Shown: piece by piece, positions 1-6,696 of the stretch
How the letters are laid out: each line of letters opens with the position of its first letter
How positions within the stretch are numbered: position 1 is the stretch's first letter
Source of the DNA: Halieaceae bacterium
Lineage (GTDB): Bacteria > Pseudomonadota > Gammaproteobacteria > Pseudomonadales > Halieaceae
Assembly: GCA_011523115.1 (NCBI GenBank)
Contig: WTHO01000199.1
Span: 1-7,869, forward strand
Direction: 5' to 3'
DNA length: 7,869 bases
The notes under the pieces: model-generated
Told to the model about the DNA's origin: nothing
The model's database searches: none
Seen by the model: only the letters and a program-made list of their open reading frames with translations
Program-made: the position numbers and the translations under genes

Positions 1-332
1 GGTGCTGGGCGATTATCGCCGAAGACCCGGAAGCCGAGGCCGAGCGCGTCGGTGATTACGTGTTGTATCAGTCCAACGAATATATTCGTTGGGGCGCATT
101 CGGACCGCCGGATCAAACCCCGCTGTTCCCGGATGCCAGAACGGCGATCGAGAATGGTTTGTATGAGCTGTGGGACGCTGATACGGCGGTTGAAAAACTC
201 AGCGGTATGATCGAGCAGTATCCGCAGATATCAGACATTCACTTTTGGGCGCAGTTCCCGGGGGAGAGCGTTGAGTCTGGTGACCGCAGAATGGATTACA
301 TCGCGGAGAAGGTCCTACCCAGACTGCGTTAG
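1..332 (+). CDS. LLM class flavin-dependent oxidoreductase, C-terminal part (5' end outside the window)
   Basis: An open frame runs from base 3 with no stop until TAG at 330-332, giving 109 visible residues; the true start lies to the left of the window. A GTG at base 60 is internal, because coding continues upstream of it (residues reading CWAIIAEDPEAEAERVGDY). The ending, with a motif like SDIHFWAQFPGESVESG followed by a short helix reading IAEKVLPRLR, resembles the C-terminus of bacterial luciferase-like flavin or F420-dependent monooxygenases, where the last helix of the TIM barrel commonly ends in VLPRLR or a close variant. Family assignment is from this C-terminal pattern only. The flavin site and substrate cannot be judged because the N-terminal two-thirds is missing. 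The gene is convergent with the thioesterase, with a 40-bp gap. Confidence 0.72.
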   Translation, partial: CWAIIAEDPEAEAERVGDYVLYQSNEYIRWGAFGPPDQTPLFPDARTAIENGLYELWDADTAVEKLSGMIEQYPQISDIHFWAQFPGESVESGDRRMDYIAEKVLPRLR

Positions 333-372
333 GAGGCGCCACGCCCCTGTGATCTCAGTGGAGGCATCGGCC

Positions 373-795
373 TCAACTTGCGCGGGAGAGTTTCGCCACG
401 GATTGTGCCGTTGCCACCAATTCTCCCGAGGCGTCATGAACAGCCGCTTCGAGAAATCCCGTGCGAAACGTCGCTTTTTTCACCCAGCCGGAGACACGCA
501 ATAACTGTTCACCTCGGCAAATCCCGATGAACTGCGTAGAGATATCCAGAGATGCGACCCCGGAGACGTCCTCAGAGGTACCGAACAGTGCGTGAGACAT
601 GGCTGCATCGAGCATCGCGGTCACGAACCCACCCTGTACAACATCGCCTGAGTGACAGTACTCCAGCGGGACAGTAAATGTGAAAACTGCTTTTTGTTTT
701 GCCATATCGAGCTCGACGATCGTTCCGCCCAGCAGGCGGATGAAATCGGGGGCCATCGCGTTGAGTTGCTCTATACGGTCAGTAGCGTTGTCCAT
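373..795 (-). CDS. PaaI-family (hotdog fold) acyl-CoA thioesterase
   Basis: A 140-residue protein, the usual length for single-hotdog thioesterases of the PaaI/4HBT group, which hydrolyse acyl- or aryl-CoA thioesters in the cytoplasm. The core motif VVQGGFVTAMLDAAM lies at residues 52-66. Gly55-Gly56 belong to the oxyanion loop and Asp63 is the expected catalytic acid. Gln54 stands where many PaaI proteins have His, but the VQGG variant is common in this family. I prefer the ATG at 795. A longer frame reaches a TTG at 840, but the added 15 residues look non-conserved and that start is weak; the preferred ATG also has only a poor ribosome-binding site. It is transcribed divergently from the modF-like gene across 174 bp and stands alone on its strand. 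Its substrate is unknown. Nearby acyl-CoA genes suggest a CoA-ester housekeeping role, which is inference. Confidence 0.87.
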   Translation of the reverse strand: MDNATDRIEQLNAMAPDFIRLLGGTIVELDMAKQKAVFTFTVPLEYCHSGDVVQGGFVTAMLDAAMSHALFGTSEDVSGVASLDISTQFIGICRGEQLLRVSGWVKKATFRTGFLEAAVHDASGELVATAQSVAKLSRAS

Positions 796-867
796 GCGTC
801 CGGATTCTCGGGTCGTGTGCCGCGCGCAGTGTAACGACAAACCGGCACTTTTGCCGCTGACTTGCGA

Positions 868-896
868 TCTGCCCTTGGGAAAAAGAGCAGGGCAGA
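868..896. repeat. Perfect 8-bp inverted repeat in the divergent thioesterase/modF intergenic region
   Basis: The left arm TCTGCCCT (868-875) and right arm AGGGCAGA (889-896) are exact reverse complements separated by 13 bases. The arm centres are 21 bp apart, close to two helical turns, as expected for a dimeric regulator touching one face of the DNA. It could also fold as a hairpin in a transcript leader. It lies about 74 bp before the modF ATG and 73 bp before the thioesterase ATG, so it is placed to affect both genes. A smaller stem (CGGCA 843-847 with TGCCG 852-856) lies next to it. No T-run follows either arm, so a terminator is unlikely. No clear promoter hexamers were found, and the role is inferred from position only. 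Confidence 0.4.
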
Positions 897-969
897 GTGA
901 TCGGCAGAAACCCTTTGAGACGAGGCCCCTTGTTCTCGAGTGCTGCTCGGTTGTGCGGGGGTTCGCCTG

Positions 970-2382
970 ATGGCATCTGATCCGAGGTTGGTTCAGTTAA
1001 CCGGTTGTGAATGCGCTGAGTTATCCATTCCCCAGTGGCAGGTCAACGCGGGGGAGGGCTGGTGCGTTTTCGGTCGTAATGGCTCTGGCAAACAGTTGAT
1101 TGATCAATTGCTGGTCGGCGACATATTGCCAAGACGGGGCGAAATAGAGCGATTTCTCGATCCGGCTCAGATTGCGCTGGTGTCATTTGAACGCCAGCAG
1201 GCAACCTACGAGGAAGAGTGGCGACTGGCTGCCACCGATATCATCCCGGAGGATGAGTGGGGGACGCGGGTCGCCGAATTCCTACCCCCGGCCAGGCTCG
1301 ATGACCCGCTCATCGATGCGCTAAATATGCGACACCGCCTTCAGGCTTTTTACAGAGAGCTGAGTACCGGAGAGAGTCGTAAGTTGATGGTATTGAAGGC
1401 CTTGCTTGAGGAGGCCCGATTGCTTATCTGCGACAACCCCTTCGACAGCCTGGATCAGGGCACGGTTGCAGCGCTAAATGAGACTTTTAGTCGCGCTGTG
1501 GACGCCGGTGCGAGTGTCGTATTGCTGCTCAGTAATCGCACTGACATCCCCGACTGGGTGACGCAGTTTGCCGCGGTTGAGGGTGGATTGATGACGGTTT
1601 TCTCGCCGGGTGCGCCAGAGCAGCAGCGCGCCGCGCTGGAGCGGGCGGTCAGTGAGCAGACCATCCTGCAGCCGGGCATTCCCGAGGACTCCATCGCGCT
1701 CGAATCATACACCGCCCCCCATATCGCGGAATTAAATCACTGCGTGGTGGAGTATGGCGGCAGGCGGGTGCTGGATGACGTCACGCTACACATCGCGCCG
1801 TTGCAACACACTTTGGTCACAGGGGAAAACGGTGCGGGAAAGTCCACTTTGCTGGGGCTGATTACCGGCGATTGCCTGCAATGTTTCAGCAACGATGTGT
1901 CCGTTTTCGGCCACCGAAGGGGCAGTGGCGAGTCGGTGTGGGAGATCAAGCGTCACCTCGGCTTGGTCAGTAACGACCTCCATCGTCGTTACACCGTCCG
2001 CTGCGACGTGTTGTCTGTCGTGTGCTCTGGCTTCTTTGACTCGATCGGTGTGTACGACGTCGTGTCGGAGATGCAGATTCGCATCGCGAAAGAGTGGCTC
2101 GTCGCAGTTGACATGGCCGACAAAGCCAGCGCGATGTTTCAGTCACTGAGTTACGGAGAGCAGCGCTTGGTGCTGATTGCGAGGGCCATGGTGAAGTCCC
2201 CGCTGCTGCTGGTGCTCGACGAGCCCACCCAGGGCCTCGACGAGATCAATCGTGAGCGGATTCTGGGCTTTATGTCAGCGATCGAGGCGCGGCAACACAG
2301 CACGTTGCTCTTCGTGAGTCATCGCGAAGACGAATTTTTGCCGCTGTTCAAGCAGCATGTGCACCTGCGCCTGAGTCTTTAG
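970..2382 (+). CDS. modF: ModF/PhrA-like protein with two fused ABC ATPase domains; first ATP site degenerate
   Basis: A 470-residue soluble protein with no membrane segment, matching E. coli ModF (about 490 aa) in length and in distinctive stretches: LSTGE-RK in domain 1, and [14 protein letters not shown] followed later by [11 protein letters not shown] in domain 2. Domain 2 is intact: Walker [10 protein letters not shown] (285-293), signature LSYGE (393-397), Walker B ending in Asp417-Glu418, and H-loop His451. Domain 1 keeps the signature LSTGE (131-135) but has Walker A GRNGSGKQ (35-42), with Gln42 for Ser/Thr, and Walker B LLICDN (151-156), with Asn156 for the catalytic Glu. The H-loop position has Asn189, which E. 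coli ModF also seems to have. I chose the ATG at 970, preceded by a G-rich stretch; a GTG at 940 would add 10 residues. ModF is encoded next to modE in E. coli and its role there is poorly defined. No molybdate transport gene is near this copy, so the name rests on homology only. Confidence 0.85.
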   Translation: MASDPRLVQLTGCECAELSIPQWQVNAGEGWCVFGRNGSGKQLIDQLLVGDILPRRGEIERFLDPAQIALVSFERQQATYEEEWRLAATDIIPEDEWGTRVAEFLPPARLDDPLIDALNMRHRLQAFYRELSTGESRKLMVLKALLEEARLLICDNPFDSLDQGTVAALNETFSRAVDAGASVVLLLSNRTDIPDWVTQFAAVEGGLMTVFSPGAPEQQRAALERAVSEQTILQPGIPEDSIALESYTAPHIAELNHCVVEYGGRRVLDDVTLHIAPLQHTLVTGENGAGKSTLLGLITGDCLQCFSNDVSVFGHRRGSGESVWEIKRHLGLVSNDLHRRYTVRCDVLSVVCSGFFDSIGVYDVVSEMQIRIAKEWLVAVDMADKASAMFQSLSYGEQRLVLIARAMVKSPLLLVLDEPTQGLDEINRERILGFMSAIEARQHSTLLFVSHREDEFLPLFKQHVHLRLSL

Positions 2383-3563
2383 AACGCCGAGAGGCCTGTC
2401 TGACTGCGACCGAGGATTAAGGCGTGAACGTCGTGAGTTCCCTCATAGGTATTCACGACCTCGAGGTTCACCATGTGCCGCATAATGGGGTAGTCATCAG
2501 AAATGCCGTTACCACCCAGCATATCTCTTGCCGAGCGCGCGATATCCAGTGCCTTGCCGCAGGAGTTGCGCTTGATCAGGCTGATTAGATCGGGAGAAAT
2601 TTCGCCGGCACTCAGCATGCGCCCGGCCTGCAGGCAGCCCTGAAGAGCGAGACTGACTTCGGTTTGCATATCTGCCAGCTTGAGTTGAATCATCTGTTTC
2701 GAAGCCAGCGGCACACCGAACTGCGTTCGGTCAAGCGTGTATTGTCGCGCGGTCTGCCAGCACTCTTCTGCGGCACCCATGACGCCCCACGCGATACCGT
2801 ATCGAGCGTTGTTGAGACAACCGAAGGGGCCTTTGAGCCCCTCGACATTGGGCAAGTGGTTCTCGGCCGGCACAAACACATTGTCCATGACGATTTCACC
2901 GGTGATCGAAGCGCGCAGGGCGAGCTTACCCTCGATTTTGGGTGCGCTCAGTCCTTCCATCCCCTTCTCGAGGATGAAGCCACGGATCACGTCGTCTTCG
3001 GTCTTTGCCCAGACAATGAAGACATCCGCAAGCGGGCTATTGCTGATCCACATTTTTGATCCTGTGAGCCGATAGCCGCCGTCGACGGCCTTTGCCCGGG
3101 TCACCATGCCGCCTGGGTCCGAACCGTGATCCGGCTCTGTGAGACCGAAACAACCAATCCACTCGCCGGTCGCCAGCTTGGGCAAATATTTTTCCCGCTG
3201 TTCCTCTGTGCCGTAGGCGTGGATGGGGTACATCACCAGTGACGACTGTACGCTCATCATGGAGCGATAGCCTGAGTCAACGCGCTCAATCTCGCGCGCG
3301 ATCAAGCCATAGCAAACGTAATCTACCCCCGGGCATCCGTAACCATCGATGGTGGCACCAAGGAGTCCCATCTCGCCCATTTCACGAAAAATATTGGGAT
3401 CTGTGCTTTCTTCGCGGAAGGCCTGTTTCACCCGCGGGGCGAGACTGCTCTGCGCGTACTGCTTCGCGCTGTCACGCACCATGCGCTGCTCCTCGGAGAG
3501 CTGCGAGTCGAGTTCAAAAGGGTCTTGCCAGTTCAATGGTGTCCAGCGTGTTTTTGTCGCCAT
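2379..3563 (-). CDS. gcdH: Glutaryl-CoA dehydrogenase
   Basis: A 394-residue FAD-dependent acyl-CoA dehydrogenase that oxidises and decarboxylates glutaryl-CoA to crotonyl-CoA, passing electrons to ETF; it is cytoplasmic and serves lysine, hydroxylysine, tryptophan and glutarate breakdown. It matches human and bacterial GCDH along its whole length: FxWQDP at the N-terminus, [18 protein letters not shown] with the substrate-binding Arg, [13 protein letters not shown] at the flavin/substrate site, [17 protein letters not shown], and MLGGNGISD. The catalytic base is Glu374 in NTYEGTHD. The length is that of a mature enzyme without leader. The ATG at 3563 has a GGAG (3573-3576) nine bases upstream. 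The stop codon overlaps that of the convergent modF gene by 4 bp. The gene upstream on the same strand encodes the enzyme for the next two steps. An AT-rich palindrome lies 28-47 bases before the start. Confidence 0.96.
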   Translation of the reverse strand: MATKTRWTPLNWQDPFELDSQLSEEQRMVRDSAKQYAQSSLAPRVKQAFREESTDPNIFREMGEMGLLGATIDGYGCPGVDYVCYGLIAREIERVDSGYRSMMSVQSSLVMYPIHAYGTEEQREKYLPKLATGEWIGCFGLTEPDHGSDPGGMVTRAKAVDGGYRLTGSKMWISNSPLADVFIVWAKTEDDVIRGFILEKGMEGLSAPKIEGKLALRASITGEIVMDNVFVPAENHLPNVEGLKGPFGCLNNARYGIAWGVMGAAEECWQTARQYTLDRTQFGVPLASKQMIQLKLADMQTEVSLALQGCLQAGRMLSAGEISPDLISLIKRNSCGKALDIARSARDMLGGNGISDDYPIMRHMVNLEVVNTYEGTHDVHALILGRSQTGLSAF

Positions 3564-3590
3564 GCTGAATTGCTCCGTGGGGCGTTAGCG

Positions 3591-3610
3591 ATATTTTAAG
3601 TTTAAAATAT
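3591..3610. promoter_or_regulatory. AT-rich 9+2+9 palindrome upstream of gcdH, candidate operator/promoter
   Basis: Arms ATATTTTAA (3591-3599) and TTAAAATAT (3602-3610) are exact reverse complements around a GT spacer. Every base in the arms is A or T in an otherwise GC-rich region. The site sits in the 85-bp gap between the multifunctional enzyme stop and gcdH, 27 bases before the gcdH ATG. On the minus strand the arm nearer gcdH contains TAAAAT (3598 down to 3593), a plausible -10 element that would give a leader of about 20 bases. No good -35 hexamer is evident. A dimeric repressor site overlapping the gcdH promoter is the simplest reading; the cognate regulator is not in this window. Confidence 0.5.
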
Positions 3611-3648
3611 TTGGGGGTCGTCGAAAAGTCGCCATCGCTTGCCGGTGA

Positions 3649-5742
3649 TCACGACGCATCCTTGAGCGAGCCGCCATTGCTCGCAAGCCGCTCAAGGAGC
3701 GGGGCGAGTGCCCAATTGTCCGGGTTCAGGGTTTGCCGGAACTGGGTGATGCGGTCCACCACAGAGGAGAGCCCCCGTGCTTCGGCAGCATGCATAGGCC
3801 CACCCCTGAAACGCGGGAATCCGTATCCATGACAGTAGACGACATCGATATCACTGGCGCGTTGTGCAATGCCTTCTTCCAGAATCCGGGCGCCCTCATT
3901 GGCGAGTGCGAGTGTCAGTCGGTCTACAATTTCCTCAGCAGTAAGCTCCCTCGCCGTGATGCCCAACTCAGCCCGCGTGGCTTCAATGATGTCTGCCACG
4001 ACAGGGTCCTCCTGTCTGGCGCGGGTTTCCGGGTCATAGCGGTAGTACCCCGCGCCCGATTTTTGCCCCAGTCGACCGGCTTCGACCAGGCGATCAACGA
4101 GCAGGTAGTTGATGCGGGGTCCTTTTTCTTCATCAGACAATTGCTCGCGAGCCCGATAACCGATGTCGAGGCCTGCGAGGTCGCCGACCGCCATAGGCCC
4201 CATCGCCATACCCCATTGCTCCATTGCCTGATCGACTTGAGCCGGGGAGGCGCCCTCCATGACGCACAGCGCCGCTTCGCGGCCGTAGTGCCGGAGCATC
4301 CGATTGCCGATAAATCCGTAGCACATCCCAGAGAGCACGCAGACCTTGCCGATTTGCTTGCCCACCGCCATGGCGGTCGTCAGCGTGGTGTCGTCACTGG
4401 CACCTCCACGAACAACCTCGAGCAGACGCATGACATTTGCAGGGCTGAAAAAATGCATGCCGACAACGCGTTCCGGCCTGTTGGTCACAGCCGCCAGCGC
4501 ATCGATACTCTGATAGGAGGTATTGCTTGCCAGAATGGTGCGGGCGTCGCAGATCTCATCTAACCGCTGGAACACCTGCTGCTTAAGTTCCAGGTTCTCA
4601 AATACCGCTTCGATAATGAGATCTGCCCCCTTTAAAGCCTGCCAGTCCGCGGTCGCCTCGAGGTTGGCGAGGTAACCGGTGACCTGATCTGATGACAGGC
4701 GGCCGCGCTGGACGCTGATGTCATAGTTCTTACGGATGGTGCCGAGGCCGCGATCGATGCCCTCTTGATCCTGATCGACCAAGGTCACCTGAAAACCCGC
4801 CTGCGCGAAGCACATGGCAATGCCCCCGCCCATGGTGCCGGCGCCGATGATGCCCACGTGCTTTACCGCTTGCGCTTCGGTGTCAGGCGTCATCCCCTGA
4901 ATCTTGGCGGCTGCGCGTTCTGCAAAGAATTGGTGTCGCAGAGCGCTTGACTGGGGGTCTGCCATGCAGGCCTCAAAGGCCTGCCTCTCGACTTTTAATC
5001 CGTCCTCGAAGGGCACCGTGCCGGCGGCACTCAGGCAGTCCAGAATCCGCTGTGGGGCCGTCTGCCCTTTGAGGCGTTTTGCGATAGTGTCACGGGCGCC
5101 CGAGAGGAGTGCAGTATCATCATCATTAAGCTGAAACGGGATATCTCTGGTCAGGCGTTTGCCGGCTCCTCGGCTGAGGAGCTCGCCAGCAAAATCCAGT
5201 GCGGCCTGTTGCAGATCATCGTCGCTAACCTCGTCGACAATGCCGGCGGCTTGCGCGTCTCCGGCACTGAGGGGGCGCCCACTGGTGATCATATCGATCG
5301 CCATTTTAAGGCCCGTCAACCTCGGTAGTCGTTGGGTCCCGCCCGCACCCGGAAGCAGGCCCAAATTGACCTCGGGTAATCCGACTTTGGCCGTTGCGGC
5401 CGCGAGACGGTAGTCACAGCAAAGGGCCAACTCGAGCCCGCCGCCCAGAGCGGTTCCGTGGATGACGGCGACAACCGGTTTGGGGTGCGATTCCAGAGCC
5501 TCGAGCACCGTTGCCAGCGCAGGGGCCTGAGGCGGTTTGCCAAACTCGGTGATGTCGGCGCCGGCAATGAAGGTTCTGCCCTCGCACCGCAGCACCACAA
5601 CCTCTGTGTCATCTGCCTCTGCAACTTTGAGACATTCAATGATGCCTTGTCTGACGGCCCGGGACAGGGCGTTCACTGGGGGTGAATCGATCACGATGTT
5701 GCCGATTTGGCCAGTTACGGTATAGCTCACCGATGCGGTCAT
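3649..5742 (-). CDS. Multifunctional enoyl-CoA hydratase / 3-hydroxyacyl-CoA dehydrogenase (MFE-1 type)
   Basis: A 697-residue two-enzyme fusion of the peroxisomal MFE-1/FadJ-like type. It hydrates trans-2-enoyl-CoA and oxidises the resulting 3-hydroxyacyl-CoA with NAD+. The crotonase domain (about 1-190) has the oxyanion motif AGADI (60-64) and both catalytic glutamates, Glu104 in GGGLELAL and Glu124 in LPEVNLGLLPGAGGTQR. The dehydrogenase begins near 294 with the NAD fold GAGTMG (300-305) and Asp323. Its catalytic set is Ser409, His430 (GMHFFSPA), Glu442 and Asn480 (GFIGNR). The C-terminal helical domains end with the conserved GYGFPRFRGGPMH stretch. All key residues are present, so it should be active. 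The ATG at 5742 follows a GAGG five bases upstream. No FadA-type thiolase is adjacent. Located directly upstream of gcdH on the same strand, it could use crotonyl-CoA; chain-length preference cannot be read from sequence. It is closer to MFE-1 than to the FadB of the FadBA complex. Confidence 0.93.
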   Translation of the reverse strand: MTASVSYTVTGQIGNIVIDSPPVNALSRAVRQGIIECLKVAEADDTEVVVLRCEGRTFIAGADITEFGKPPQAPALATVLEALESHPKPVVAVIHGTALGGGLELALCCDYRLAAATAKVGLPEVNLGLLPGAGGTQRLPRLTGLKMAIDMITSGRPLSAGDAQAAGIVDEVSDDDLQQAALDFAGELLSRGAGKRLTRDIPFQLNDDDTALLSGARDTIAKRLKGQTAPQRILDCLSAAGTVPFEDGLKVERQAFEACMADPQSSALRHQFFAERAAAKIQGMTPDTEAQAVKHVGIIGAGTMGGGIAMCFAQAGFQVTLVDQDQEGIDRGLGTIRKNYDISVQRGRLSSDQVTGYLANLEATADWQALKGADLIIEAVFENLELKQQVFQRLDEICDARTILASNTSYQSIDALAAVTNRPERVVGMHFFSPANVMRLLEVVRGGASDDTTLTTAMAVGKQIGKVCVLSGMCYGFIGNRMLRHYGREAALCVMEGASPAQVDQAMEQWGMAMGPMAVGDLAGLDIGYRAREQLSDEEKGPRINYLLVDRLVEAGRLGQKSGAGYYRYDPETRARQEDPVVADIIEATRAELGITARELTAEEIVDRLTLALANEGARILEEGIAQRASDIDVVYCHGYGFPRFRGGPMHAAEARGLSSVVDRITQFRQTLNPDNWALAPLLERLASNGGSLKDAS

Positions 5743-5805
5743 GCGGGCCTCGCTGAAAGAATTGAGGTTAGGAACAGGAGTGCAGGGATCAGAATGGAGC
5801 GGAGG

Positions 5806-6696
5806 TCACGACTTGGCAAGCAGGTGATCGGCTTGGCGGGATGCCAAAGCGCTCAGAGTGAACGTCGGGTTGACGGCACCGCTACTCGGGAAAAGGGCGG
5901 GTCCCGCTACGTAGAGATTGTCAGTGTCATGCACGCGACCAAAGCTGTCTGTGACGGATGTTGCCGGGTCATCCCCCATGACCGCCCCGCCCATGATGTG
6001 CATACCAATGCGAGGACCGGACCAGACTTCCTGCGCACCCGCTGCGCGCAAAATCTCCTCGCCCTCGGACATGCGCTGTGCCCATCTGGCCGCGGCAGTC
6101 GGGGCAAGGTCATGGTGGGTATGAGCACAGGCAATACCGTTGTTGTCGACTCTGTCGCTTAAGGTCACCCGGTTCCCAGGTAGCGCGATATCCTCACAGA
6201 CCAAGGTCATATTGCCTAAATGCCGCGCCGCCCTTTGCAGCCAGGTTTTCAGTTCAGCACCCGGTATGTCTGGCCGGCCTGTGCCATATCCGAGTAAATC
6301 GTGTGGTTTGATGGCATGCCCAATCATCCATTGGCTTGAACCGAACCCTCCGGGCGCATCTTTTTGGTCGTAATCGTCATGGTTGAGAAGCTGGCCAGCC
6401 GAAACACCCTGGTGAGGGTAGGTTTCATCTTCAAATAGCCCAAACGTGGTGGCCGCTGGATGCGTCATCAAATAGCGACCCAGCTGATCGGAGTGATTGC
6501 CGGGAGCAACGTGCCCCGCCGTGGCTGAGCTCAGTAAGATCCTCACCGACTGGACGGCAAATGCCGCGATAATAATCCGATCTGCGCGCAAGATTTTGCG
6601 CTCACCCGCTTGCAGATATTCCACAGACTCTATTCGCTGAGTATCACTAGCGTCACGGATGACCCGAGAGACCGTGGCGTTGTGCTCCAGTTGCAC
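5806..6696 (-). CDS. GMC oxidoreductase, C-terminal fragment (downstream of frameshift)
   Basis: This frame encodes the C-terminal 296 or so residues of the GMC protein whose N-terminal half is the adjoining frame (6653-7348). The GTG at 6696 is only the first in-frame start-like codon and is probably not used. Coding-like sequence continues upstream as LARAAG, joining smoothly to the other frame, and this frame is closed upstream by a stop at 6724-6726. The GMC C-terminal signature is clear: GMHIMGGAVMG, then SVTDSFGRVHDTDNLYVAGPALFPSSGAVNPT. His233 (codon 5998-6000) and Asn276 (codon 5869-5871) are 43 residues apart, as in the His/Asn or His/His catalytic pairs of the family. Rejoined, the enzyme would be about 514 residues, a normal GMC length. 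On its own this fragment lacks the FAD-binding Rossmann motif and should not be active. The next gene follows after 63 bp with no clear terminator. Confidence 0.85.
   Translation of the reverse strand: MQLEHNATVSRVIRDASDTQRIESVEYLQAGERKILRADRIIIAAFAVQSVRILLSSATAGHVAPGNHSDQLGRYLMTHPAATTFGLFEDETYPHQGVSAGQLLNHDDYDQKDAPGGFGSSQWMIGHAIKPHDLLGYGTGRPDIPGAELKTWLQRAARHLGNMTLVCEDIALPGNRVTLSDRVDNNGIACAHTHHDLAPTAAARWAQRMSEGEEILRAAGAQEVWSGPRIGMHIMGGAVMGDDPATSVTDSFGRVHDTDNLYVAGPALFPSSGAVNPTFTLSALASRQADHLLAKS

Noticed and set aside
331..351. A perfect AGGAGG right after the LLM stop followed by GTG at 349, opening a plus-strand frame to 504.
   Set aside because: The frame lies antisense to the thioesterase, which has clear family motifs; the translated residues resemble no protein I know and the spacing is long. 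Probably chance.
361..374. GAGGC-ATCG-GCCTC hairpin between the convergent LLM and thioesterase genes, as a possible terminator.
   Set aside because: The stem is only 5 bp, it overlaps the thioesterase stop codon and has no T-run on either side. Too weak to annotate.
796..840. Extension of the thioesterase to a TTG start at 840.
   Set aside because: The extra 15 residues look unlike the family and the ATG at 795 gives a normal length; a TTG start has no supporting ribosome-binding site.
843..856. CGGCA-CTTT-TGCCG small stem in the divergent intergenic region.
   Set aside because: A 5-bp stem is expected by chance at this GC content. Mentioned only as a neighbour of the longer repeat at 868-896.
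940..2382. The twin-ATPase as an ABC-F translation factor or drug-resistance protein.
   Set aside because: Matches to ModF in the FGHRRGSGE and [11 protein letters not shown] regions are specific, and the charged interdomain linker typical of ABC-F proteins is absent.
3733..4563. A 276-codon open frame on the plus strand opposite the multifunctional enzyme.
   Set aside because: It is the antisense shadow of a GC-rich gene whose minus-strand frame has complete catalytic motifs; the translation shows no recognisable domain.
5806..6696. The downstream GMC frame as an independent gene starting at GTG 6696.
   Set aside because: It lacks the FAD-binding half, has no credible separate ribosome-binding site, and joins the upstream frame to give one normal GMC protein.
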